Part shown: in pieces, positions 1 to 8,892 of the stretch
Layout of the letters: every line of letters begins with the position of its first letter
How positions within the stretch are numbered: position 1 is the first letter of the stretch
From: Chitinophagaceae bacterium
GTDB lineage: Bacteria; Bacteroidota; Bacteroidia; Chitinophagales; Chitinophagaceae
Length of the DNA: 48,467 nt
NCBI GenBank assembly: GCA_004028765.1
Contig: SAIX01000098.1
Span: 1 to 48,467 of the forward strand
Direction of reading: 5' to 3'
Made by a program: the position numbers and the translations under genes
Notes under the pieces: generated by a model
Databases searched by the model: none
What the model was told of the DNA's origin: nothing
Seen by the model: the letters and a program-made list of their open reading frames with translations, nothing else

Positions 1-3000
1 TCATTGCTGCCATTGTCTACATCCGCTGGTGTAATCGTCGCTATTCCATTTGCTGACAGGTTAATCGTGATATTCTTCGTGACCACGGTGGCAGGAGTTA
101 CATCTTTCACCGTCACTTTTTGTACAGATGTTGATTGTAATCCATGTATATCCGTCACCGTCCAGGTAACCTTTGTTATACCTACAGGATACGTGTTTGA
201 TGGATGATCATTTGTTATGGTAGCCACGCCGCAATTATCGCTTGTTATTGGAGCTAACAGTTCCACTGTTGCAGAGCAATAACCAGGATCGGTATTCACA
301 AGCATATTTGTTGTGATTATAGCCGGTGGTTCATTGTCGATCACCGTGATCGATTGTTTGGCCGTGTCTGTTACATTGCCATGAATATCTGTAACGGTCC
401 AGGTTACGATTGTTGTTCCAACCGGGTAGAAAGTTGAGGGGTGATCATTTGATATGCTGGTCACTCCGCAGTTATCACTTGTTGCAGGTGTACCGATACT
501 TGCAATCGTTGCCCCGCATTTGCCCGGATCTGATGGAACACTATATTCTCCGGGTGCCGTGATCAGCGGTTTTTCTGTGTCATTCACTTTTACTGTAAAC
601 GTTGCAGTACTGCTGTTGCCACTGATGTCCGTTGCCGTAACGGTAACCGTTGTTGTCCCTACAGCAAACACTGTTCCTGGGTTTTGACTGTAGGTAATGG
701 TTACCGGACTGCAGTTATCCGTTGCTGTAGCTGAGAAATTTATTACCGCTCCGCATATACCTGCATCATTACCGGTTTCAATATTTCCCGGCACGGATGT
801 GATTACAGGCGCTTTGGTGTCACGTACAGTAATGGTTTGTGTTGCAGTGGTTGTATTACCTGATGCATCTGTTGTGCTCCAGGTCCTAGTTAATATATAG
901 TTGTTCGCATTTGCACCATCCGTTCTTACCTCACTGAATGAAGGTGTGGAAGTACTGCAGTTATCCGTTGCACTTACTACTGCCGCTGCCGGAACTGCAT
1001 CACACCCAACCGTAACATCTGATGGTATACCCACCAATACCGGGAATTCTGTATCCACTACTGTTATTGTGAAACTGCAGCTGCTGTTTCCAACGGGGTT
1101 GGTAGCCGTAGCGGTGATCTTATGCGTTCCTACAGAGAAGAAACTGCCGGGTGTTACGGGGTTTTCATTTTCTGTATAAGTAATGGTTGATGCAGGTATG
1201 CCGGTTGTTTCGGTAGCTGCAAAGTTTACAGAAGCACCGCATTTGCCCTCCTCAGCATTCGCGGTGATATTTGCAGGGCAATTGATTACTGGCGGCAGGC
1301 CGCTTACAATAACATTGAAACTACATGTAACACTGTTGCCTGATGGGTCTGTTGCTAAATAGGTTACAGCTGTTGTACCGATGGGGAAGGTTGAGCCGCT
1401 CGCCAAACCGGCTGTAAGGCTTACAGTAGTTGAACAATTGTCTGTTGCTGCAGGCGTATCATAAGTTACTACAGCACCCGACGCACTTGTTGCTATAACT
1501 GTCATATCTGATGGACAGTTGTTAAACACAGGCGCGATATTGTCTGTAACAACTACCTTAAATGAGCAGGTAGAGGTATTACCTGATGCGTCCATTGCTG
1601 TTGCAAGTACATTCGTGGTACCGACGGGGAATGCTGTTCCGCTGGCTGGCAAATAACTTACTGTTGCACCAGGGCAATTATCCGTAACAGCTATATTAAA
1701 TGTTACTACTTTACTGCACTGTCCCGGATCCACTGTAGTGGTCACATCGTTGGGATTACCGGAATTGCTGTTAGTATAATTAAAGAGCTTGATACTGCGT
1801 GTTTCGATCCAGTAATTGTTACCTAATGATCCGTCGTTTCTGAGGTAGAACATCAGGTATCGGCCGGATGTAGTTGCGAAGTTCACAGATGTAGGGCTGG
1901 TAACCGTATTATCTGAAAGTTCACCTGCACCTACCGGTGTTTCTGCAAAAATCTCAGTCCAGGCAGCATCTGTAGAGGCAGGTGCTGTGGCTGAAGTAGA
2001 AGGATGTACAAATCCCCGGATATGCGTGGTTTTACCATCAGAGAACATCTGGTATACCTGTGCCATATTGAATGTTTGCACACTTCCGAGGTCTACAACA
2101 AGTACGCCGATACCATTCGGGCCCCCTCCCCAGGTTGCACCTGAATTGGGGTTTGATTTGGTGTTTGCAGTCATGCTGTTCGTATTCGGGCTTTCATCGC
2201 AAAGTGTTCCGTAAGGCGTCCAGTAGTCGCTGCAACTGCTGCCTATATTCGCACCCGAATAATTCCAGGCGCCATTAAGTGAAGCATATTCCACAATGCT
2301 TGCTGTACCACCGGAAGAAACACTTTTCATCAGGTTTACCTGTGTTGCGCTTCCATTGTTACCGCAGGCCAGAACCGGTGCAATATTGTCAATTACATTT
2401 ACGTCGAACGTACATCTTGCTGTATTACCGCACGCATCTGTAGCAGTAGCTGTAACCGTTGTGGTTCCTACGTTGAAGAAGGAGCCGGATGGTATTGAAT
2501 AGGTTACTGCAACAGGGCCCGATCCGGCTGAAGCATTTATTGCCGGATAAGTAACATTTGCGCCACACTGATTCGCTGCAACATTTGTGGTTATATTACC
2601 CGGGCAGGTAATGGTTGGTAAAGGGTTTTGTGTAACAGTGAATACCGCTGATGTAGCCGTACATCCGTTTCCATCTGTAACCGTTACCGTGTAGGCACCA
2701 GGTTGCGTAGCAGTTGTTGTGGCCCCGGTATCACCGGTTGACCAGAGATACGAAACAATATTATTGTTACCTGAGCCAACGGGTGAGTTGTTTATCCAGG
2801 CGGGGCTACCAATCAGTGTTGCATTATTAATGCCCGTTGCATCTGCTGTGGTGTTACCACTGCCCTCGTTGAACTGATAATATGCTACCAAACCGGTGCT
2901 GTTCGCCGGAATGGTGCTGTTCATGTTCGCCTGGATCTGCGCCTGTGTCCTAGCTACATTCCATATGCGTACTTCATCAATACCGCCGTTCACCCATCTG

Positions 3001-6000
3001 CCATAGGGATCATGTCCTATGTTCAGGTTACCGGTATTGGTTCCACCCAGTCCTGCAGGATAAGTGCCTTCTGCAATACCATTGATATAGAATGTTACTG
3101 TGCCATTCGGATTAAATACAACCGCCACATGTGTCCACTGGCCAAAGCTGATGGCGGTAGAAGTGGTTGCAACGCCATTGTAACTGTATACACCCAGTAT
3201 CCCGTTTGATTTTACAAAGAAGCGATAGTTAGGGTTGTCATTTGAAAGTGTTTTGTCGATAATATCCTGGTCGTCATTGGTCGTTCCTATTTTCACCCAT
3301 GCTTCCATCGTAGCCGTTCCTGAAAGGTTAAGGGAAGCATTGTGCGGTACATTCACATATTGGTTTGCTCCATTTAACTGAAGCGCATTACCCGAACTTA
3401 CACCAAGGCCAACACTTCCCCCGGGTTGACAAATTGCCGGAGAGCCCGATGCCACAATAACAGGGCTTACTGGATTGCTATTGATGCTAACACTCACAGG
3501 GTATCGTCCCGCAGTCACACAGCCGCTTCCGCTTGTCGCCTCTACATAATATGTGGTATTGGATGAAAGTGGTCCTGTTGTATAAGTCGCTCCGGTAAAT
3601 AATAAGGTTCCGCCGCTTGCAGCGCTGTACCATTTGAAACTGGTTCCGCTTACTGATGAAGCAGCGCTGAGTGTTGTGCTGGACCCCGCACAGAGGGTCG
3701 TGGTTCCGGATACTGTTACATTCGGTGTTGGATTGATCCTGATCGCAAAGATCCTGGATGTTCCGCAGCTTATGGATGTTCCCGCATAGCTCGATCCAAC
3801 AAAAATATTGGTAGTGGTTTGGGTATTACCATTATTAACGGCTGTGAAAGACGGGATCGTTGAACCGTTACCATTTGGCAGGCCGATAGAAGCGCCGCCC
3901 GCCCAATAATAAGTGGCATTCGGAACCGCGCCTGTAATGTTTACCACTGAAGTAGCAGCTCCATTGCAGACACTTTGATCCGCAATCGGATCAAAAACAG
4001 GGATCGGATTTACTCTGATTGTAAAGCTTACAGGTGCGCCGCTGCATCCATTATATACTGGTGTTACCGTAATCGTTGCAGTTACAGGTACCGTTCCGGG
4101 ATTCTGACCAAGGAAAGAAGGAATATCGCCTGTACCGCTCGCGGCAAGACCAATGGATGGATTGTTATTGGTCCAGTTATACGTAGTACCTGAAATAGAC
4201 CCGCCGAAACTGATGGCCGTTGTTGCCACGCCGTTGTGACAAACTTCCTGGTTGCCAACTGCATTTACAGTGGGTTTTGCCTGCACAGATATCGTGGCAG
4301 TTGTACTCAGCTGCAAACTGCAGCTTGGGTTACCTGAACAATTGATCGTACCATTGTTTGTCCAGTCGCTGTTCACCATATTCACAAGCGTACCATTCAA
4401 TCCATGTCCGCTTCTGTCGGTAAGCGTTGTACCCAGTCCTTCTTCAAAATTATAATAGGCGAGTAGCCCTGTTTCGTTTCCGGCCAGGCAGGTGTTCATA
4501 TTGGTACCGATCTGCGCAGCAGAAAGCGCACTGTTCCATACCTGCAGTTCATCGATGCTGCCTGCAAATTTACCCTGGGCCGTACCAGCATTTCCATAAC
4601 CGCCTATCCGCAACGCGGAGCCATCATTTACAAGTGGTGAGTGGCCGCTTCCGCTTGCGTCAAGTACACCATTTACATAAATAGATTGTGTGGTAGTGCC
4701 TGCATTGTATACCCAGCTGATATGGTACCACTGGCCCTGGTTAATCGTGGTATTCCCTGCAAGATCGTTTCCGCAAAATCCAAGATATACCCTATTAGAC
4801 CGGAGGATCAGGTGCAGGTTACATCCATTCACATTCCCGAGGATCTCCTGGTCCCTTCCATCAAAATCATTCCGGTATATCCATGCAGAAACCGTAAAGC
4901 TGTTTCCTGCAATACCCAATGTTGCTGTCGTAAATGGCAGGTTCACATATTTATTCAGGCCATCAAATGTGAGTGTGCCGCTGCTTTGCGTTTTGGCAAA
5001 AACATGATAGGTGGTTGTGGAAGAGATTGTTCCCGTATTGAAATTCAGCGTACTGCCATTTCCAGCCAGCGGCCCTGCCACTATGTTGTTATTGGCATTA
5101 TTCCGGAGATAATAATAAATTCCGTTTTGTGAATTGGCAACAGAAACCGTTCCGCTTCCGCTCCCGCAGATGCTGCCGGCAGAGGCGGTTACTGCTAAAT
5201 CATTTATTTGGGTAACTGTAACCGGAACAGAAGTTCTTGCAATAGATGTGCATCCTGAACCGCTCGTTACATCCACATAATAAGTGGTATTGCCTGTAAG
5301 GGCCGGTGTGGTATATGCAGCTCCTGTAAAAAGAAGATTGCCCGCTGCTGCTGCATCATACCATTTGAATACGGGTAACGATGCGGTACTGCTGGCGGTA
5401 AGTGCGGTGGTGTTGCCATAACATACCGCTTTGGCACCGGATACGGTTGGTGTTAGCGGTGTTGCATTTACCGTTAACGCTGCTGATACCACAGCACCAC
5501 AAGGATTGGTATAGGTAATGGTAACAGTGCCCGCAGCAACAGCCGACACCACACCTGTTGTGGCATTGATTGATGCAACAGATGCATTGCTCGTACCCCA
5601 GGTGCCACCTGTAATACTGTTGGAAAGCGTAAGCGAACCTCCTGTACAAAGAGCCGCCACTCCCGTGATCGGGGCTGTTGAAGGCGTGAATGCTGCACAG
5701 GTTCCGGATACAATACCATTGGTCCAGTTAGAAGTTGCTCCTGAATAGGCAAAATTGTTCAGGGCTGCTGTATAATTATTACCTGATGCATCGGTTGCGG
5801 TATTTAATCCGGTGTTATTTGCATTGACAAACCCATTATTCAGTTTGTAATAAGCAGCAATTCCCGAAGGGCCCGCACCCAGTTCGCAGGCTTTATTGTT
5901 CTGAAGTTCGGCCTGGCAAATTGCCCTTCTCCATATACGTACCTCATCGATACTTCCGTTGAAGTATAGGCCTTTTGTTCTTTCAACACCGATATACAAT

Positions 6001-8216
6001 GGTGTATTGTCGAGCGTTGTTAAGTTATACCCGATGGAAGGATGTGTTACATCTGCTTCGAGATTTCCATCCACATACAGTTTTACATTTGTACTGGTCC
6101 GGGAAACCACCATTGCCACATGATGCCAGTTACCATCTGTCAGAACTGTGGTACCTGTAAGCGTGCCTGAGCCCAGGAAGCTGGTTCCGTTGTTCGACAT
6201 GATCTCTCCCGCCAGGCGGTTATTCACGATCACCATCTGTACAAAGTTGTTCGCATTATTGCTGCTTCCTTTTACAACAATGCCTGCATAGTTGGGTTGG
6301 TTCCCGTTCAGTTTCACGTTTGCTTCAAGTGTGAAATCGGTTGTCGTACCAAAATCAAGATTAGGGGAAGATGCGGGGCCCTGTATGTAATCGTTCGACC
6401 CATCAAAATTCAAGGCCCTTGCTGCGGGATTAATAGTTACATTAACACTTGAGGTTGCCGAACAACCCGCTATTCCATTGGAGCCGGTAACTGTATAAGT
6501 ACCGGCGTTTGCACTGCCCGTTAATGTAATAGATGGATTTTGGGATGAAGATGAAAAAGAATTCGGCCCGGCCCAGCTATAAGTGCTGATATTCGTTCCA
6601 GTGGCTGTAAGGTTCAGGGTACTCCCTGCATTTACAGGGCTATTACTTCCTGCCGTTAAAGATGGAGTTACAAATGCATTACAGGTGCCGCTGACCTGGC
6701 CGGCTACCCAGTTTGAGCTTGTTCCGGTCAAAGTAAATCCATTCAGTGTTCCCGTATTGCCATTGGCGCTTGCATCTGTAAGTGTAGTGATGCTGGTGTT
6801 GGATTGGTTTGCATTCCCCTGGTTGAATTTATAATAAGCCATCAGGCTTGACTGTGAAGCGGGGTTCAGTATTTCACATGACTTATTTGTATTGATCTCA
6901 CATTGCGATAATGCGCGGTTCCAAATACGCAATTCATCCATCGTTCCGTTAAATGAATTACACAGGCAACTGGTTGGGCTCTGTCGGCCTATATTTACAG
7001 GTCCGGAATCTTGTGAATAAGTAACATTGCCTGTGCCTGATGCCACACCATTAATGTAGAATGTCATCACGCCACCGGTAAGTGTGATCGCAACATGGGT
7101 CCATGTATTTTCAGGGACTGTTCCAGTGGAATGTACCCACTGGCCGGTATTACGGCTGTAAAAATCAATACGGTTTGGAGAAAAGCCCGGATTACTGCAG
7201 TTTAACTGAAAGAGATAATCATAATCCCCTTTATCAATGATTGTATTATTAAATCCGGAATAATTTACCCATGCTTCAATCGTAAAATCTGATCCAAGAT
7301 TTAATGAGTTGCTATGGGGTACCGAAATATAATTACCTGAAAGATTTGTAGATTTTACAAAGTTTAGTGCACCGGCAGGAATAGAAAGCACAGTTATCGT
7401 AACCAAACCATTTCCGGTATTGCCTACACTGTTTATCTGGCTCGATCCCCCGTTATAGGAACCGCCGCCGCCGCCGCCGCCCCATTGCCCGCCACCACCG
7501 GTTGATCCTCCTCCGCTATAACCACCACCACCTCCTCCTGCACCCTGGTGCGCGCCACCGCCGCCACCATAACCACCAGGATTTGAAAGATACGCTGCAC
7601 CACCCGCTCCTCCGTTAAGGAATGATTTTCCGCCTGTGGCCCCGGCATCTCCCGAAGCACCATCGGATAAAAGTCCACCGCCGGCACCGCTTTGCTGCCC
7701 GTTTGATCCCCTGGTACCACCACTTCCGTTTGTTCCTCCTGCACCAGTACCCCCGGATTGATTTAGCCCGGCAGTACCGCTGGTCGTTACTACTGCATTT
7801 ACACCATTATTCACAGTACCACAGCATTGACCTGCTGCGCCACCACCGCCACCTGCGATAACCAGAGGGTTATTAGAGGCATCTGTTACAAAGGTGCCAC
7901 CACCACCGCCGCCGCCCACAAAAGAGCCTGAGGAAACGGTTGGTGCCTGTTGCCCCACCAGTATTTTTATGACAGAGCCGGGCGTTACGGTAAAGTTACC
8001 TTTCATTATTGCGCCTGTTCCGCCTGTAGCCACGGTTGAAGAACCGCCCTGTGCCCCGCGGGATTCGATACTGATAGATGTAACGCCTGCCGGAACCGTA
8101 TAGGTTTGTAATGATCCCGTATAATTGAATACAGATGTTTGGGCAAACGTTAGTAAACAACAAAAACTGAGTAAAGTAAATAAGACAAATTTCCGGCTGG
8201 TGTATAAATATCGCAT
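1..8216 (-). CDS. Giant secreted multidomain adhesin (Gly-rich, LamG, Ig/PKD-like, discoidin-like, HYR), 3' end cut by window edge
   Basis: The frame is open from the ATG at 8216 to the window edge, more than 2738 codons. Residues 1-25 form a signal peptide ending in FAQ. Residues about 25-280 are Gly-rich, with runs such as GGGGGGG. Four LamG/concanavalin-A-like domains begin near residues 282, 598, 1081 and 1608; each opens with a variant of ALNFDGSNDYI and ends with a variant of AYYKFN. Between them lie Ig_7-like, BIG2-like and PKD-like modules. A discoidin-like (F5/8 type C) domain spans about residues 1975-2150. HYR repeats, recognisable by TDNCG and by VGTTTVT variants, continue to the edge. 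Such proteins in Bacteroidota are usually exported by the type IX system and act in adhesion or polymer binding; a C-terminal sorting domain would lie outside the window. The exact ligand cannot be told. It lies 4 bp behind the small secreted protein gene at 8221-8634, so the two are probably one operon. Confidence 0.9.
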   Translation of the reverse strand, partial: MRYLYTSRKFVLFTLLSFCCLLTFAQTSVFNYTGSLQTYTVPAGVTSISIESRGAQGGSSTVATGGTGAIMKGNFTVTPGSVIKILVGQQAPTVSSGSFVGGGGGGGTFVTDASNNPLVIAGGGGGAAGQCCGTVNNGVNAVVTTSGTAGLNQSGGTGAGGTNGSGGTRGSNGQQSGAGGGLLSDGASGDAGATGGKSFLNGGAGGAAYLSNPGGYGGGGGAHQGAGGGGGGYSGGGSTGGGGQWGGGGGGGSYNGGSSQINSVGNTGNGLVTITVLSIPAGALNFVKSTNLSGNYISVPHSNSLNLGSDFTIEAWVNYSGFNNTIIDKGDYDYLFQLNCSNPGFSPNRIDFYSRNTGQWVHSTGTVPENTWTHVAITLTGGVMTFYINGVASGTGNVTYSQDSGPVNIGRQSPTSCLCNSFNGTMDELRIWNRALSQCEINTNKSCEILNPASQSSLMAYYKFNQGNANQSNTSITTLTDASANGNTGTLNGFTLTGTSSNWVAGQVSGTCNAFVTPSLTAGSNSPVNAGSTLNLTATGTNISTYSWAGPNSFSSSSQNPSITLTGSANAGTYTVTGSNGIAGCSATSSVNVTINPAARALNFDGSNDYIQGPASSPNLDFGTTTDFTLEANVKLNGNQPNYAGIVVKGSSNNANNFVQMVIVNNRLAGEIMSNNGTSFLGSGTLTGTTVLTDGNWHHVAMVVSRTSTNVKLYVDGNLEADVTHPSIGYNLTTLDNTPLYIGVERTKGLYFNGSIDEVRIWRRAICQAELQNNKACELGAGPSGIAAYYKLNNGFVNANNTGLNTATDASGNNYTAALNNFAYSGATSNWTNGIVSGTCAAFTPSTAPITGVAALCTGGSLTLSNSITGGTWGTSNASVASINATTGVVSAVAAGTVTITYTNPCGAVVSAALTVNATPLTPTVSGAKAVCYGNTTALTASSTASLPVFKWYDAAAAGNLLFTGAAYTTPALTGNTTYYVDVTSGSGCTSIARTSVPVTVTQINDLAVTASAGSICGSGSGTVSVANSQNGIYYYLRNNANNNIVAGPLAGNGSTLNFNTGTISSTTTYHVFAKTQSSGTLTFDGLNKYVNLPFTTATLGIAGNSFTVSAWIYRNDFDGRDQEILGNVNGCNLHLILRSNRVYLGFCGNDLAGNTTINQGQWYHISWVYNAGTTTQSIYVNGVLDASGSGHSPLVNDGSALRIGGYGNAGTAQGKFAGSIDELQVWNSALSAAQIGTNMNTCLAGNETGLLAYYNFEEGLGTTLTDRSGHGLNGTLVNMVNSDWTNNGTINCSGNPSCSLQLSTTATISVQAKPTVNAVGNQEVCHNGVATTAISFGGSISGTTYNWTNNNPSIGLAASGTGDIPSFLGQNPGTVPVTATITVTPVYNGCSGAPVSFTIRVNPIPVFDPIADQSVCNGAATSVVNITGAVPNATYYWAGGASIGLPNGNGSTIPSFTAVNNGNTQTTTNIFVGSSYAGTSISCGTSRIFAIRINPTPNVTVSGTTTLCAGSSTTLSAASSVSGTSFKWYSAASGGTLLFTGATYTTGPLSSNTTYYVEATSGSGCVTAGRYPVSVSINSNPVSPVIVASGSPAICQPGGSVGLGVSSGNALQLNGANQYVNVPHNASLNLSGTATMEAWVKIGTTNDDQDIIDKTLSNDNPNYRFFVKSNGILGVYSYNGVATTSTAISFGQWTHVAVVFNPNGTVTFYINGIAEGTYPAGLGGTNTGNLNIGHDPYGRWVNGGIDEVRIWNVARTQAQIQANMNSTIPANSTGLVAYYQFNEGSGNTTADATGINNATLIGSPAWINNSPVGSGNNNIVSYLWSTGDTGATTTATQPGAYTVTVTDGNGCTATSAVFTVTQNPLPTITCPGNITTNVAANQCGANVTYPAINASAGSGPVAVTYSIPSGSFFNVGTTTVTATATDACGNTARCTFDVNVIDNIAPVLACGNNGSATQVNLMKSVSSGGTASIVEYASLNGAWNYSGANIGSSCSDYWTPYGTLCDESPNTNSMTANTKSNPNSGATWGGGPNGIGVLVVDLGSVQTFNMAQVYQMFSDGKTTHIRGFVHPSTSATAPASTDAAWTEIFAETPVGAGELSDNTVTSPTSVNFATTSGRYLMFYLRNDGSLGNNYWIETRSIKLFNYTNSNSGNPNDVTTTVDPGQCSKVVTFNIAVTDNCPGATVSYLPASGTAFPVGTTNVLATAMDASGNTSTCSFKVVVTDNIAPVFNNCPSDMTVIATSASGAVVTYDTPAATDNCSTTVSLTAGLASGSTFPIGTTAVTYLATDPSGNSVTCSFNVIVSGLPPVINCPANITANAEEGKCGASVNFAATETTGIPASTITYTENENPVTPGSFFSVGTHKITATATNPVGNSSCSFTITVVDTEFPVLVGIPSDVTVGCDAVPAAAVVSATDNCSTSTPSFSEVRTDGANANNYILTRTWSTTDASGNTTTATQTITVRDTKAPVITSVPGNIETGNDAGICGAVINFSATATDNCSPVTITYSQNPGTVFAVGTTTVTVTATDISGNSSTATFTVKVNDTEKPLITAPGEYSVPSDPGKCGATIASIGTPATSDNCGVTSISNDHPSTFYPVGTTIVTWTVTDIHGNVTDTAKQSITVIDNEPPAIITTNMLVNTDPGYCSATVELLAPITSDNCGVATITNDHPSNTYPVGITKVTWTVTDIHGLQSTSVQKVTVKDVTPATVVTKNITINLSANGIATITPADVDNGSN

Positions 8217-8220
8217 AACC

Positions 8221-8634
8221 TTAATTAAGGGTGATTTTGAAAGTAAAATTGTTCAAGGGGCTATTGTCATAAATGAAGTCGAAAAGCGGATTCCGCAAAG
8301 TCATTTTATCGGTATCCGGGCAAACCCCTTCCAGGCTGGCTGCAGCGGTAACACTAATCACCCTTAATGCAGCATCTGCCGGTTCAGGATCACCGGCATT
8401 CCAGAAACCCCATTTAACTGAAACGTTTTCCGGGTTTGCATTCAGCACCCTTACCAAAACGGTTCGGTTACCATTGCAATTCATCTCTTTTACGCTGAAC
8501 TGTATACCGGCTGAATCTTTTAAAACAACCCAGCCACCGGAATCAGGTGAGGGATTCGAAGGATAAGATACATTCTGGGCCTGGGTACATACAATAAAAA
8601 AAACAGAAAGAAGTAATGTGAACACTTTCTTCAT
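8221..8634 (-). CDS. Small secreted protein of unknown function
   Basis: A protein of 137 residues. The ATG at 8634 was chosen because it starts a clear signal peptide (MKKVFTLLLSVFFIVCTQAQ); the open frame extends 54 codons further upstream without a convincing start. The mature part is mildly acidic and contains two cysteines, in MNCNGN and EGVCPD. It shows a GVxP-type motif and an Asn/Phe-rich C-terminus ending NFTFKITLN that looks like beta-strand. I do not recognise a family. Its stop is 4 bp before the start of the giant adhesin, so the two are probably co-transcribed, and it may assist or accompany the adhesin at the cell surface. That role is inference from position only. Confidence 0.8.
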   Translation of the reverse strand: MKKVFTLLLSVFFIVCTQAQNVSYPSNPSPDSGGWVVLKDSAGIQFSVKEMNCNGNRTVLVRVLNANPENVSVKWGFWNAGDPEPADAALRVISVTAAASLEGVCPDTDKMTLRNPLFDFIYDNSPLNNFTFKITLN

Positions 8635-8892
8635 AAAGCAGGTTTTGGTTTTTCGTATGCATTGGCGGGTTCTGCAGGATGCATACAATACCGGCAGAAC
8701 GTTTTGATAAAACGGGTTGGAAATTGGATCGGGGAGAAATGAACAGGATGCTATCCAGACACACAACACAAGTTGTTCATAAACAGTTGGTAGCAAATGT
8801 TCGCCTGACTAAAATAGATAATAGGAAACCGGTTTTTTGGATAAATGGTACCAAACGCAATAAAAGGGTTATCAAATGCAGCAGATGATGAA

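Noticed and set aside
4641..5132. A 163-residue open frame on the plus strand, and many like it between 1 and 8100
   Set aside because: They are shadows of the giant minus-strand gene. Their products show no domain, and the minus frame is continuous with clear LamG, Ig and HYR modules.
7463..7483. (GGC)n run as a phase-variation switch
   Set aside because: The unit is three bases, so changes in length do not shift the frame. Length variation is possible but on/off switching is not.
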